Shown here piece after piece: positions 1-5,799 of a DNA stretch of 10,501 nt (positions within the stretch are counted from its first letter, which is position 1; each line of letters starts with the position of its first letter). This DNA comes from Myxococcales bacterium (GTDB taxonomy: Bacteria > Myxococcota > Polyangia > Polyangiales > Polyangiaceae): contig JAGQIY010001043.1 in assembly GCA_020430865.1 (NCBI GenBank), positions 1 through 10,501 of the forward strand. The letters are read 5' to 3'. Below the pieces are notes generated by a model. That model was not told the DNA's origin, did no database searches, and worked only from the letters and a program-made list of their open reading frames with translations. The position numbers and the translations under genes are program-made.

Positions 1-771
1 CCGGACTCGGCGAAGCCCCCCGACACCTGGCAGCTCCCGGCGCAAGCGCAGATCCTCGAGGTAACGCGCCACACGAACAAGCTGCGAACCGGGCATCTGC
101 TGGGCAATCGCTTCAGCCTCAGGCTCCAAGGCTGCGTGCCGGACTGGGAGGTCCGCTGGGCAGCGCTCAGCCAGGCCGTCGAGCGCCAGGGCGTCTTCAA
201 CTACTTCGGCCCCCAGCGCTTCGGCAATCACGGCCAGAACCTCGGGCGCGCCCGCTTCTGGCTGAAGAGGGGCGCGCGGGGGCGCGGCTTCCAGCCACGG
301 CTGTACGCGAGCGTTCTGCAATCCGAGGTCTTCAACCGCTACCTCACCTCACGGCGCGAAGCGGGACTCGAGCGGCCTCTGGCTGGTGAAATCGTGCGTC
401 TCGCCAACACTGGCAAGCACTTCCGGATCCAGACGGTGGAGAGCGAGCTCGAGCGCTGGGAGACCCACGACATCCTGCCCACGGGCCCGATGACGGGCCC
501 AAAGATGCTCCAAGCCGACGACCAGGCAGGAGAACTGGAGCGTTCCGCAACCGCCGCACTGGGTCTCGACTCGTTGCCTCGCCCCTTCGCGAAGCTGGCC
601 CCAGGGACGCGCCGCGACCTGTTGCTGTTTCCGGAGCAGCTCCGGCTCGAGGCCGATGGCGACGCGCTGCGCCTGAGCTTTGGCTTGCCGTCGGGGAGCT
701 ACGCAACGGAGCTGGTGAGCGCGCTCACGGGCGCTGAAGCGCGCCCGACGCAGGAACGCGAGAGCGGCTGA
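1..771 (+). CDS. truD: tRNA pseudouridine(13) synthase TruD, C-terminal part (5' end cut by window)
   Basis: TruD converts uridine 13 of certain tRNAs (tRNA-Glu in E. coli) to pseudouridine. The frame is open from base 1 to a TGA at 769-771, giving 256 visible residues. Two family hallmarks are present: a His-Thr-Asn-Lys-Leu-x-x-Gly-His-x-x-Gly-Asn-x-Phe stretch at visible residues 24-38 and the NYFGPQRFG motif at residues 67-75. A TGPMTGPK segment follows in the C-terminal TRUD domain. The catalytic aspartate lies in the N-terminal part, left of the window, so it cannot be checked. TruD proteins are usually about 340-400 residues, so roughly 100 or more are missing. The GTG at 136 is an internal Val codon, not a start, because conserved family sequence runs through it from upstream. 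No terminator is evident before the next gene, which starts about 60 bases downstream on the same strand. Confidence 0.93.
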   Translation, partial: PDSAKPPDTWQLPAQAQILEVTRHTNKLRTGHLLGNRFSLRLQGCVPDWEVRWAALSQAVERQGVFNYFGPQRFGNHGQNLGRARFWLKRGARGRGFQPRLYASVLQSEVFNRYLTSRREAGLERPLAGEIVRLANTGKHFRIQTVESELERWETHDILPTGPMTGPKMLQADDQAGELERSATAALGLDSLPRPFAKLAPGTRRDLLLFPEQLRLEADGDALRLSFGLPSGSYATELVSALTGAEARPTQERESG

Positions 772-794
772 GGGCTCCCAGCGCGGGAAAGGCG

Positions 795-822
795 TTGGTG
801 TCGAAGGCGCCCTGGTTATACT
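795..822 (+). promoter_or_regulatory. Candidate sigma-70-type promoter of the TerB-like gene
   Basis: A -35-like TTGGTG at 795-800 and a -10 TATACT at 817-822 are separated by 16 bases. The -10 matches the bacterial consensus at five of six positions, unusual in such GC-rich DNA. The predicted transcription start would fall at about 829-831, on or next to the ATG at 831, so the mRNA may be leaderless. There is no Shine-Dalgarno sequence in front of that ATG. Assignment is by pattern only. Confidence 0.55.
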
Positions 823-830
823 CCCGCGCC

Positions 831-1265
831 ATGGCCCACACCGATCCCGCCTTCGTCCGCGACTTCGACGATCCGAAGCTCGAGGCCCTCACCGAGATGA
901 TGTTCCTCGCGGCGTTTGCCGACGGCGAGCTGAGCGACGAGGAGCGCAAGCACTTCCAGGCCAGCGTCGAGTCGCTCACCGACGGTCGCTTTGGCGGCGC
1001 GAAGTTCGATCTGTTCTTCGCGAGCATGCAGCAGAAGCTCGAAGCGGAAGGGCGGGACACACGACTGGCCAGCGTCAAGGAGCGCCTGTCGGACCCGAAC
1101 GTGCGCCGAGTGGCCCTCAGCCTGGCGGTTCAGGTCACGGCCGCGGACGGCATCATTCGCACCAGCGAGCGCGAGCTGATCATGGAAACCGCGGAGGCCC
1201 TGGACATCGATCGCGACGTCGCGGCAGACATCGTGGCCGAGGTCGAGCGCAACACGAAAGCCTGA
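831..1265 (+). CDS. TerB-like (tellurite-resistance TerB family) small protein
   Basis: A 144-residue acidic, all-helical, cytosolic protein with no signal peptide or membrane segment. It resembles the TerB/TerB-like fold: two similar acidic helix-turn segments, AFADGELSDEER at residues 28-39 and VTAADGIIRTSEREL at residues 102-116, each with Asp-Gly followed by Glu residues. In TerB proteins such residues bind metal. The family occurs with tellurite resistance and membrane-stress complexes, but many stand-alone members, like this one, have no known role, and no other ter gene is nearby, so tellurite resistance should not be assumed. The ATG at 831 is preferred because TATACT sits just before it and the protein's family-like sequence starts here. 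A GTG at 798 with an upstream AAAGG is an alternative that would add 11 residues. The gene follows truD on the same strand but probably has its own promoter. Confidence 0.75.
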   Translation: MAHTDPAFVRDFDDPKLEALTEMMFLAAFADGELSDEERKHFQASVESLTDGRFGGAKFDLFFASMQQKLEAEGRDTRLASVKERLSDPNVRRVALSLAVQVTAADGIIRTSERELIMETAEALDIDRDVAADIVAEVERNTKA

Positions 1266-1288
1266 GCCCCTCGCCTGGGATCGCCAAA

Positions 1289-1311
1289 GCCCCGCGGAAA
1301 CACCGCGGGGC
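1289..1311. terminator. Bidirectional hairpin between convergent genes
   Basis: A perfect inverted repeat with a 9-bp stem (GCCCCGCGG / CCGCGGGGC) and an AAACA loop lies between the TerB-like stop at 1265 and the nitronate monooxygenase stop at 1333. Read on the minus strand it is followed by TTT, a short U-tract; on the plus strand it is followed by GC-rich sequence. It probably ends transcription from both sides, more efficiently for the minus-strand gene. Confidence 0.75.
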
Positions 1312-1332
1312 CGCGCGCTCGTGGGGTACGCC

Positions 1333-2448
1333 TCAGCTCAGAGAGTTCAAGCGATCCCGGGCCTCACGCATGCCCTGCTTCAGCTCACGCATCACCTCGG
1401 CGACTGGCTTCACTTCGTTCATGCGCCCGACGATCTGCCCGACCGGCTGCATCAGGAGCGTGGTGTCACCCGTCGCTTCGACGTGGCGGTGGATGCGTGA
1501 CTGCGCCTCGGCGATCAGCATGAACTGCAGGGGCATCGGCAGAGGCTTGGGGTTCTTCGGATCCTCCCAGGCGTCGGTCCACTTGGTCTTCAGCTGACGC
1601 GCCGGCTTCCCGCTCACGGCCTTCGAGCGCAGGGTATCGTCGTAGCCGGCGTCGAGCAGCCGCTGCTTCACGGGCGCGGACTCCATCGCCTCCGCCGTCG
1701 TCAGCCACAGTGAACCGAGCCAGCAACCCTGCGCCCCCATTGCGAGCGCAGCCGCGACCTGTGAACCGCTACCGACACCGCCAGCGAGCAGCACCGGGGC
1801 GGGAGCCACTGCCTCCACGATCGCTGGTGTGAGCACGAAGCTCGAGACCTCCCCGGTGTGTCCACCGGCCTCGGTGCCCTGAGCGATGATGATGTCCACG
1901 CCGGCCTCTACCTGCTTCTTCGCGTGCTTCACCTTGCCAGTCAGCGCCGCAACCTTCACGCCGTGCTGGTGCGCGAGATCGATCACGTCCTTCGGCGGAG
2001 GCCCCAGCGCGTTGGCGATCAGCTTGATCGGGTACTTCAGCGCGATGTCGACCTGCTTCTTGCTGACCTGATCCGTCCAGCCTTGCATGGCCTGCGCGGC
2101 CGTAGATCCCTCGGGAAGCGGCGGAACGCCGTGCTCCTCCAGCAGCTGGTTGAGGAAGCTGCGATGCTCCTCGGGCAGCATCTGGTGGTACTCCGCTGCG
2201 CTCGCCATGCCACCGCTGTCGGCGCCCACGAAGCCCGCGGGCATCACGACGTCGACGCCAAAGGGCAGCCCGTTCAGCTCCTTGTGTACCAGCTCGATCG
2301 TCTCGGCGAATTCAGCGGTGGTGTAGCCGATCGCCCCGAGCACCCCGAGCCCACCGGCGCGGGAGACCTCGATCACCACCTTGGGGCTGCGCGTGAACGC
2401 AAAGATCGGAACCTCGATCCCCAACTCCTGACACAGCTGCGTCTTCAT
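1333..2448 (-). CDS. Nitronate monooxygenase / 2-nitropropane dioxygenase-family FMN protein
   Basis: A 371-residue TIM-barrel flavoprotein. Nitronate monooxygenases oxidise alkyl nitronates to carbonyl compounds and nitrite using FMN and O2, but members of this fold also include NADH:quinone reductases and enoyl-type reductases, so the substrate is open. Visible motifs are AGGLGVLGA at residues 31-39, QGTEAGGHTGE at 190-200 (family signature with the conserved His), the glycine-rich phosphate-binding AGGVGSG at 222-228 and GAQGCWLGS at 238-246. The N-terminal region resembles, from memory, the mycobacterial Rv1533 type. The ATG at 2448 is chosen because GGAGGT lies 4 bases upstream. A longer frame back to 2541 would run through the promoter and operator and has no family-like sequence. 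The gene stands alone, ending against a bidirectional hairpin, and is probably controlled by a TetR-type repressor through the palindrome upstream. Confidence 0.85.
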   Translation of the reverse strand: MKTQLCQELGIEVPIFAFTRSPKVVIEVSRAGGLGVLGAIGYTTAEFAETIELVHKELNGLPFGVDVVMPAGFVGADSGGMASAAEYHQMLPEEHRSFLNQLLEEHGVPPLPEGSTAAQAMQGWTDQVSKKQVDIALKYPIKLIANALGPPPKDVIDLAHQHGVKVAALTGKVKHAKKQVEAGVDIIIAQGTEAGGHTGEVSSFVLTPAIVEAVAPAPVLLAGGVGSGSQVAAALAMGAQGCWLGSLWLTTAEAMESAPVKQRLLDAGYDDTLRSKAVSGKPARQLKTKWTDAWEDPKNPKPLPMPLQFMLIAEAQSRIHRHVEATGDTTLLMQPVGQIVGRMNEVKPVAEVMRELKQGMREARDRLNSLS

Positions 2449-2484
2449 CTGACCTCCGACTGCCCACGTCCCGCGGGCGTCATG

Positions 2485-2513
2485 AGTAGAACGTGTTCTA
2501 TTCCGGAGACCAA
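2485..2513 (-). promoter_or_regulatory. Candidate promoter of the nitronate monooxygenase-like gene
   Basis: Read on the minus strand, TTGGTC (2513-2508) and TCTACT (2490-2485) are spaced by exactly 17 bases. The predicted start near 2478 leaves a leader of about 30 bases containing the GGAGGT ribosome-binding site. The spacer and first part of the -10 box coincide with a dyad operator (separate entry), which strengthens the promoter call. Confidence 0.5.
2487..2500. promoter_or_regulatory. TetR-type operator, KstR-like dyad TAGAAC-GT-GTTCTA
   Basis: A perfect 6-bp inverted repeat, TAGAAC and GTTCTA, with a 2-base centre. It matches the published KstR consensus TnnAACnnGTTnnA of actinobacterial sterol/lipid catabolism regulons at every fixed position. 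It lies in the -35/-10 spacer and overlaps the -10 of the gene at 1333-2448, the position expected for repression. The cognate regulator is not recognised here; the TetR protein at the right end has a different palindrome in front of it. Confidence 0.7.
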
Positions 2514-2579
2514 GGGAATGTGCGCCAAGCCCGCCTGCCAAAGCTCCGGAGCCGGGTTCGGGGGGGAGGATACGCTGGT

Positions 2580-2595
2580 GCGCCGCGAGCGGCGC
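2580..2595 (-). terminator. Possible hairpin terminator of the lipoprotein gene
   Basis: A GCGCCG / CGGCGC inverted repeat with a 4-base loop lies about 20 bases past the stop of the minus-strand lipoprotein gene. There is no U-tract on either strand, so it may be a weak terminator or a chance GC-rich dyad. Confidence 0.3.
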
Positions 2596-2615
2596 CGGGC
2601 CTGCCGCTAGGGAAC

Positions 2616-4166
2616 CTATTTCGTGCAGCGCTTGGAGAAGACATCCAAGCTCTGCTTGGCGACCTTCGCGTACTCCGCGTCAGACATCGTGCCCTTGAAC
2701 TGAGCTTCGTAGTAGCGCGCGTACCACTCGTCGGCGGCTTCACACTTGCCTGCCGCTTGCAGGCAGGTGGCAGCCTGCATCAGGACGCCGTTGGCGAGCG
2801 AGCGCGGCGGCATGTGCTTCGGCATCGGTAGGCTCGGGATGAGCTTCGCGATCGCCTCCGCCTCCTCCACGCAGCGCGCCGTCTCGCCGCGCGCCTGGGC
2901 CTGACCAATGGCGCTCATGGCGCGCGTGATCCGTTCCTGCGGCGTGCCGCCCCGAGACGCTGGGCAGTAGGTGTTCGCCGAGCCAGCAACCTGGGCGTCC
3001 AGCTCCTTGTCCGTCTTCTTGCGTCCGGCGTCTTGTGCCGCGAGGAACTCGCGCATGTGCTTCTTGCCAGCCTCGCACATGCCAGCGAGCATTTCACACA
3101 CGGCGTGGGTGTACTGCGTGCCTTGATCCGCACCGTGAGGATCCAGCTTCTCGGCGCGCTCCAGATCGGCGAGGCAGCCCGCCCCGTCCCCGTTGTCCCG
3201 CTTCTTGTTCGCCTCGAAGCGCAGCGTCCGGGCCTGACCGGCGGGCGTCTGATCGACCGGCGGCGGCGCGGGCGGGGGCGCGACGCCCAGGCTTGCGTCT
3301 CCTGCTTCGGCTCCGGCGCCCAGCGGCTGCAAGACGACGCGGATGGGCACTCGGCACGCGCGCTGCGCCTGGGTCTTGCAGTCGTCCATCTCTCCACCGC
3401 GCTTCAGGTTCTTCTCGTCGCGCCGGTGCTCTCCCCCGCCCCCGATGTCGCCAACACCCACCTCGGCGGACGCGGCCGTCGCCTTGCGGCTGTCGAGCTC
3501 GAAGGCGCCGAGGTTGTAGGAAGAGACGAAGTGCGTTGCCTGAGCGCACTTGGGGTTGGTCTCGATTTCCGCGCGAGTAATGCTTTCACGAGACGCGCTG
3601 GCGGTCCCGGTGACGTAGTAGCTGAGCTTCAGGCTCTCCCCCATCGACAGTCGGCCCCCGAAGGACGCCACGCCGAGGGGGAGCTTCGCGTAGAGCTCGT
3701 CCTCGTTCTTGATCTCGAAGCCTTCCAGGGTGCCGCTGGTGAACTGCGGTGGCTGGTAGCGACCGTACTTGCCAGGGATCCCCGCGTCGCTGCAGCCTTC
3801 GATGACCGTGAGCTGACAGCCCTCGTACTTCACGAAGACGATGTCGCGAGCGGCGCGGGCCTCGAAGCTCGCGAGATCCGTAGCGTCCCACTCGACGATG
3901 AACGGACGCAGCTGACTGGTCGCCGCGTCCGCGCAACGATTCTTGCCGATGGCGGTCGAATCCGCGAGGTTGCCTCGCTGGCCGGGAGCAGGGCCACCGC
4001 AGGCGACGAGACCGCCCGCGACCAACGCGCCGAGCGCCGCCCCGATCCCGAGGCGACGAGCGCCGGACCGCGCTGACGGACGTCGCGCCTCACCCCCAAT
4101 CCGAGTGGACGAAGAGCTGAGAGCTTTGGCTGCGATGACGCCCTGGGCGCCGCGTGAATGTTGCAT
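2616..4166 (-). CDS. Large cysteine-rich lipoprotein with TPR-like C-terminal half, function unknown
   Basis: A 516-residue predicted exported lipoprotein. A long basic N-region precedes an Arg-Arg pair (37-38), a Gly/Ala/Leu hydrophobic stretch and a lipobox ending at Cys56 (LVAC), followed by a Gly/Pro-rich tether. Residues of about 75-285 form a first domain containing CAQATHFVSSYNLGAFELD at 207-225, a stretch of a kind seen in uncharacterised Polyangia proteins. A Pro/Ala linker (about 291-311) leads to helical repeats resembling TPRs (for example GCLADLERAEKLDP at 330-343). After the lipidated Cys there are 14 further cysteines, an even number, compatible with disulfides in the envelope. 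I do not recognise a function; scaffolding or protein binding is a guess from the TPR-like half. The ATG at 4166 is chosen because AGGAG lies 5 bases upstream. It lies 107 bases downstream of gor on the same strand and has its own TTGACG promoter. Confidence 0.82.
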   Translation of the reverse strand: MQHSRGAQGVIAAKALSSSSTRIGGEARRPSARSGARRLGIGAALGALVAGGLVACGGPAPGQRGNLADSTAIGKNRCADAATSQLRPFIVEWDATDLASFEARAARDIVFVKYEGCQLTVIEGCSDAGIPGKYGRYQPPQFTSGTLEGFEIKNEDELYAKLPLGVASFGGRLSMGESLKLSYYVTGTASASRESITRAEIETNPKCAQATHFVSSYNLGAFELDSRKATAASAEVGVGDIGGGGEHRRDEKNLKRGGEMDDCKTQAQRACRVPIRVVLQPLGAGAEAGDASLGVAPPPAPPPVDQTPAGQARTLRFEANKKRDNGDGAGCLADLERAEKLDPHGADQGTQYTHAVCEMLAGMCEAGKKHMREFLAAQDAGRKKTDKELDAQVAGSANTYCPASRGGTPQERITRAMSAIGQAQARGETARCVEEAEAIAKLIPSLPMPKHMPPRSLANGVLMQAATCLQAAGKCEAADEWYARYYEAQFKGTMSDAEYAKVAKQSLDVFSKRCTK

Positions 4167-4191
4167 GGGAACTCCTCGGGAGGCGCCGCGC

Positions 4192-4220
4192 AGGGTCGGC
4201 GAAGCAGTCGTCCCCGTCAA
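4192..4220 (-). promoter_or_regulatory. Candidate promoter of the lipoprotein gene
   Basis: On the minus strand, TTGACG (4220-4215), five of six to the -35 consensus, is followed after 17 bases by GACCCT (4197-4192), a weak -10. The transcript would start near 4185 and include the AGGAG ribosome-binding site before the ATG at 4166. This argues against the lipoprotein being only a read-through product of gor. Confidence 0.45.
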
Positions 4221-4231
4221 CGATGAACTGG

Positions 4232-4263
4232 CGGAGCGCCCGGGCGCAGGAAAGCCCGCTCCG
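4232..4263 (-). terminator. Possible terminator hairpin after gor
   Basis: Eleven bases past the gor stop, CGGAGC and GCTCCG arms, together with inner GGGC/GCCC arms, form an imperfect hairpin with an 8-base loop and a 4-base bulge. No U-tract follows on the minus strand. It lies just upstream of the lipoprotein promoter, a sensible place for a terminator, but strength is uncertain. Confidence 0.4.
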
Positions 4264-4273
4264 TGGCGCCCCG

Positions 4274-5638
4274 CTAACGCAACGTCACCAGCTCTTCGGA
4301 GGCCGTGGGATGGATCGCCACCGTGCGATCCAGGTCTGCCTTGGTCGCGCCCATGCGCAGCGCCACGGCGAAGCCCTGGATCATCTCGTCGGCGCCCATT
4401 CCGATCACGTGGATCCCGGCCACCTTCTCCTTGGCCCCGATGGTCACCAGCTTCATCGCGGTGACAGTTTTCCGCTCGGTAACAGCATGATACATGTTGG
4501 TGAAGCGAGTGGTGTAGCAGCGCACGCCGCTCATGCCGTAGAGTTCATGCGCCTGCTCCTCCGTCATGCCCACGGTGCCAATCGGTGGATGGCTGAACAC
4601 CACGGTGGGGATCTCTTCGTACTCCAGCCGCGCGTCGCCCTGTCCAGCGAAGAGGCGGTCGGCCAGGCGACGTCCCGCGGCGATGGCCACCGGAGTGAGC
4701 TCCCATTTCCCTATCACGTCTCCCACCGCGTAGACGCCGGGCACGTTCGTGTTCTGGAAGTCGTCGACGGGGATCACCCCGTCAGCCCTGACCTCGACTC
4801 CGGCTCGGTCGAGTCCGATGTCTCGCGTGTTGGGGTCACGACCGATGGCCCAGATCAGCCGGTCGAAGCCCCCGAGCTCCTCGCCTCCCGCCCCCCGCAG
4901 CTCGAGCTTTCCCTGCTCGTTGCGGTTGACTGACTGCAGGTGAATACAGGTCTCGATGTTGACGCCTGCCTTCAGCATCTCCTCCATCAGCGTGTCGCGC
5001 AACATCGAGTCGAAACCACCCAGCAACTGTTCCCTGCGGATCAATAGCGTGACCTCCGAGCCCAGGGCATTGAAGATGCCGGCGAGCTCGACGGCTATGT
5101 AGCCCGCGCCGACCACCGCCACGTGCTTCGGCAAGGACTCCAGCTCGAAGAAGCCATCGCTGGTGATCCCGAGTTCCTCTCCCGGCAAGCCCGGTAGCCG
5201 CGGACGTCCCCCTGTGGCGATCAGCACGTGGCGCGCGCTGAGCCGTTCGCTCCCCCGCGTGGACTCCACCACGACCTCGCTCGGACCTTCGAGGCGACCC
5301 CAGCCGTCGAGATGACGAACACCGTCGTTGTCCAGATTCCGTGCGTAAATTGCGTTCAGCCGCTCTACGTAGGCGTCGCGCTTCTGCTTGATGCGCGCCC
5401 AGTCGAGCGCCGGCACCGCACCCAGGTCGAAGCCGTAGTCCCGAGCGTCATGCAGCGCCTCGGCGACGCTGGCCACGTTCCACATCACCTTCTTCGGCAC
5501 GCAGCCCACGTTCACGCACGTCCCGCCCAGGCGACCGCTCTCGACCAGGGCCACCCTGGCCCCGTGCTTCGCGGCTCTCCGGGCCGAAGCGAGGCCACCG
5601 CTGCCACCACCAATCACTACGTAGTCGAAGCTCTCCAC
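4274..5638 (-). CDS. gor: Glutathione-disulfide reductase
   Basis: A 454-residue cytosolic flavoenzyme reducing glutathione disulfide with NADPH. The FAD-binding GGGSGG is at residues 10-15, the redox-active disulfide in [13 protein letters not shown] at Cys41/Cys46, ATGG at 141-144, the NADPH Rossmann motif GAGYIAVE at 177-184, the second FAD motif around VYAVGDV (302-308), and the C-terminal catalytic HPTASEE with His443 and Glu448. Length matches E. coli Gor (450). Compared with E. coli Gor from memory, the first 2'-phosphate-binding arginine is kept (Arg201) but the second (E. coli Arg204) aligns with Gly207, so cofactor preference could be shifted. The start is a GTG, with AAAGGA 4 bases before it. 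Dihydrolipoamide and mercuric reductases are excluded by the active-site and C-terminal motifs. It is divergent from the DUF885 gene. A weak TTGCGG-N17-TATCCA promoter lies at 5705-5677. Confidence 0.93.
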   Translation of the reverse strand: MESFDYVVIGGGSGGLASARRAAKHGARVALVESGRLGGTCVNVGCVPKKVMWNVASVAEALHDARDYGFDLGAVPALDWARIKQKRDAYVERLNAIYARNLDNDGVRHLDGWGRLEGPSEVVVESTRGSERLSARHVLIATGGRPRLPGLPGEELGITSDGFFELESLPKHVAVVGAGYIAVELAGIFNALGSEVTLLIRREQLLGGFDSMLRDTLMEEMLKAGVNIETCIHLQSVNRNEQGKLELRGAGGEELGGFDRLIWAIGRDPNTRDIGLDRAGVEVRADGVIPVDDFQNTNVPGVYAVGDVIGKWELTPVAIAAGRRLADRLFAGQGDARLEYEEIPTVVFSHPPIGTVGMTEEQAHELYGMSGVRCYTTRFTNMYHAVTERKTVTAMKLVTIGAKEKVAGIHVIGMGADEMIQGFAVALRMGATKADLDRTVAIHPTASEELVTLR

Positions 5639-5676
5639 GTTTTCCTTTCCCGGGCCGGCGACGCGAACCTACGCGG

Positions 5677-5705
5677 TGGATAGTGCGGAGGACGGCGCAC
5701 CGCAA
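5677..5705 (-). promoter_or_regulatory. Weak candidate promoter of gor
   Basis: TTGCGG (5705-5700) and TATCCA (5682-5677) on the minus strand are 17 bases apart. Each matches only part of the consensus. No OxyR- or SoxR-type operator is obvious in the 161-base divergent region 5639-5799. Confidence 0.28.
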
Positions 5706-5761
5706 CCGCGCCCGCCAGGCCACACGCGACAGCCAGCACGCCCCCTCGAGCTCAGCCCGGC

Positions 5762-5786
5762 GCTTTTGAGCCGTGCAGCTTTTGAG
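5762..5786 (+). repeat. Tandem 9-bp direct repeat GCTTTTGAG in the DUF885 promoter region
   Basis: GCTTTTGAG occurs at 5762-5770 and again at 5778-5786, a start-to-start distance of 16 bases. The first copy supplies a -35-like TTGAGC (5766-5771), which is 15 bases upstream of a -10-like TAGGGT (5787-5792). AT-richer 9-mers repeated this closely are unlikely in such GC-rich sequence, so an activator or sigma-factor contact site is possible. Confidence 0.5.
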
Positions 5787-5799
5787 TAGGGTGCCGGCG

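Noticed and set aside
2449..2541. N-terminal extension of the nitronate monooxygenase frame
   Set aside because: The extra residues have no family character, the region holds a promoter and operator, and a strong GGAGGT precedes the ATG at 2448.
1858..2610. A 250-codon plus-strand open frame across the nitronate monooxygenase gene and its promoter
   Set aside because: It is antisense to a clear family member and runs through the operator region, with no motif or ribosome-binding site.
3033..4076. A 347-codon plus-strand open frame opposite the lipoprotein gene
   Set aside because: It is Arg/Val/Ala-rich antisense sequence without family motifs. The minus-strand frame has a signal peptide, lipobox and good ribosome-binding site.
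4236..4247. Perfect 12-bp palindrome GCGCCCGGGCGC between gor and the lipoprotein gene
   Set aside because: It consists only of G and C in a GC-rich genome and overlaps the imperfect terminator-like hairpin, so chance or terminator is more likely than an operator.
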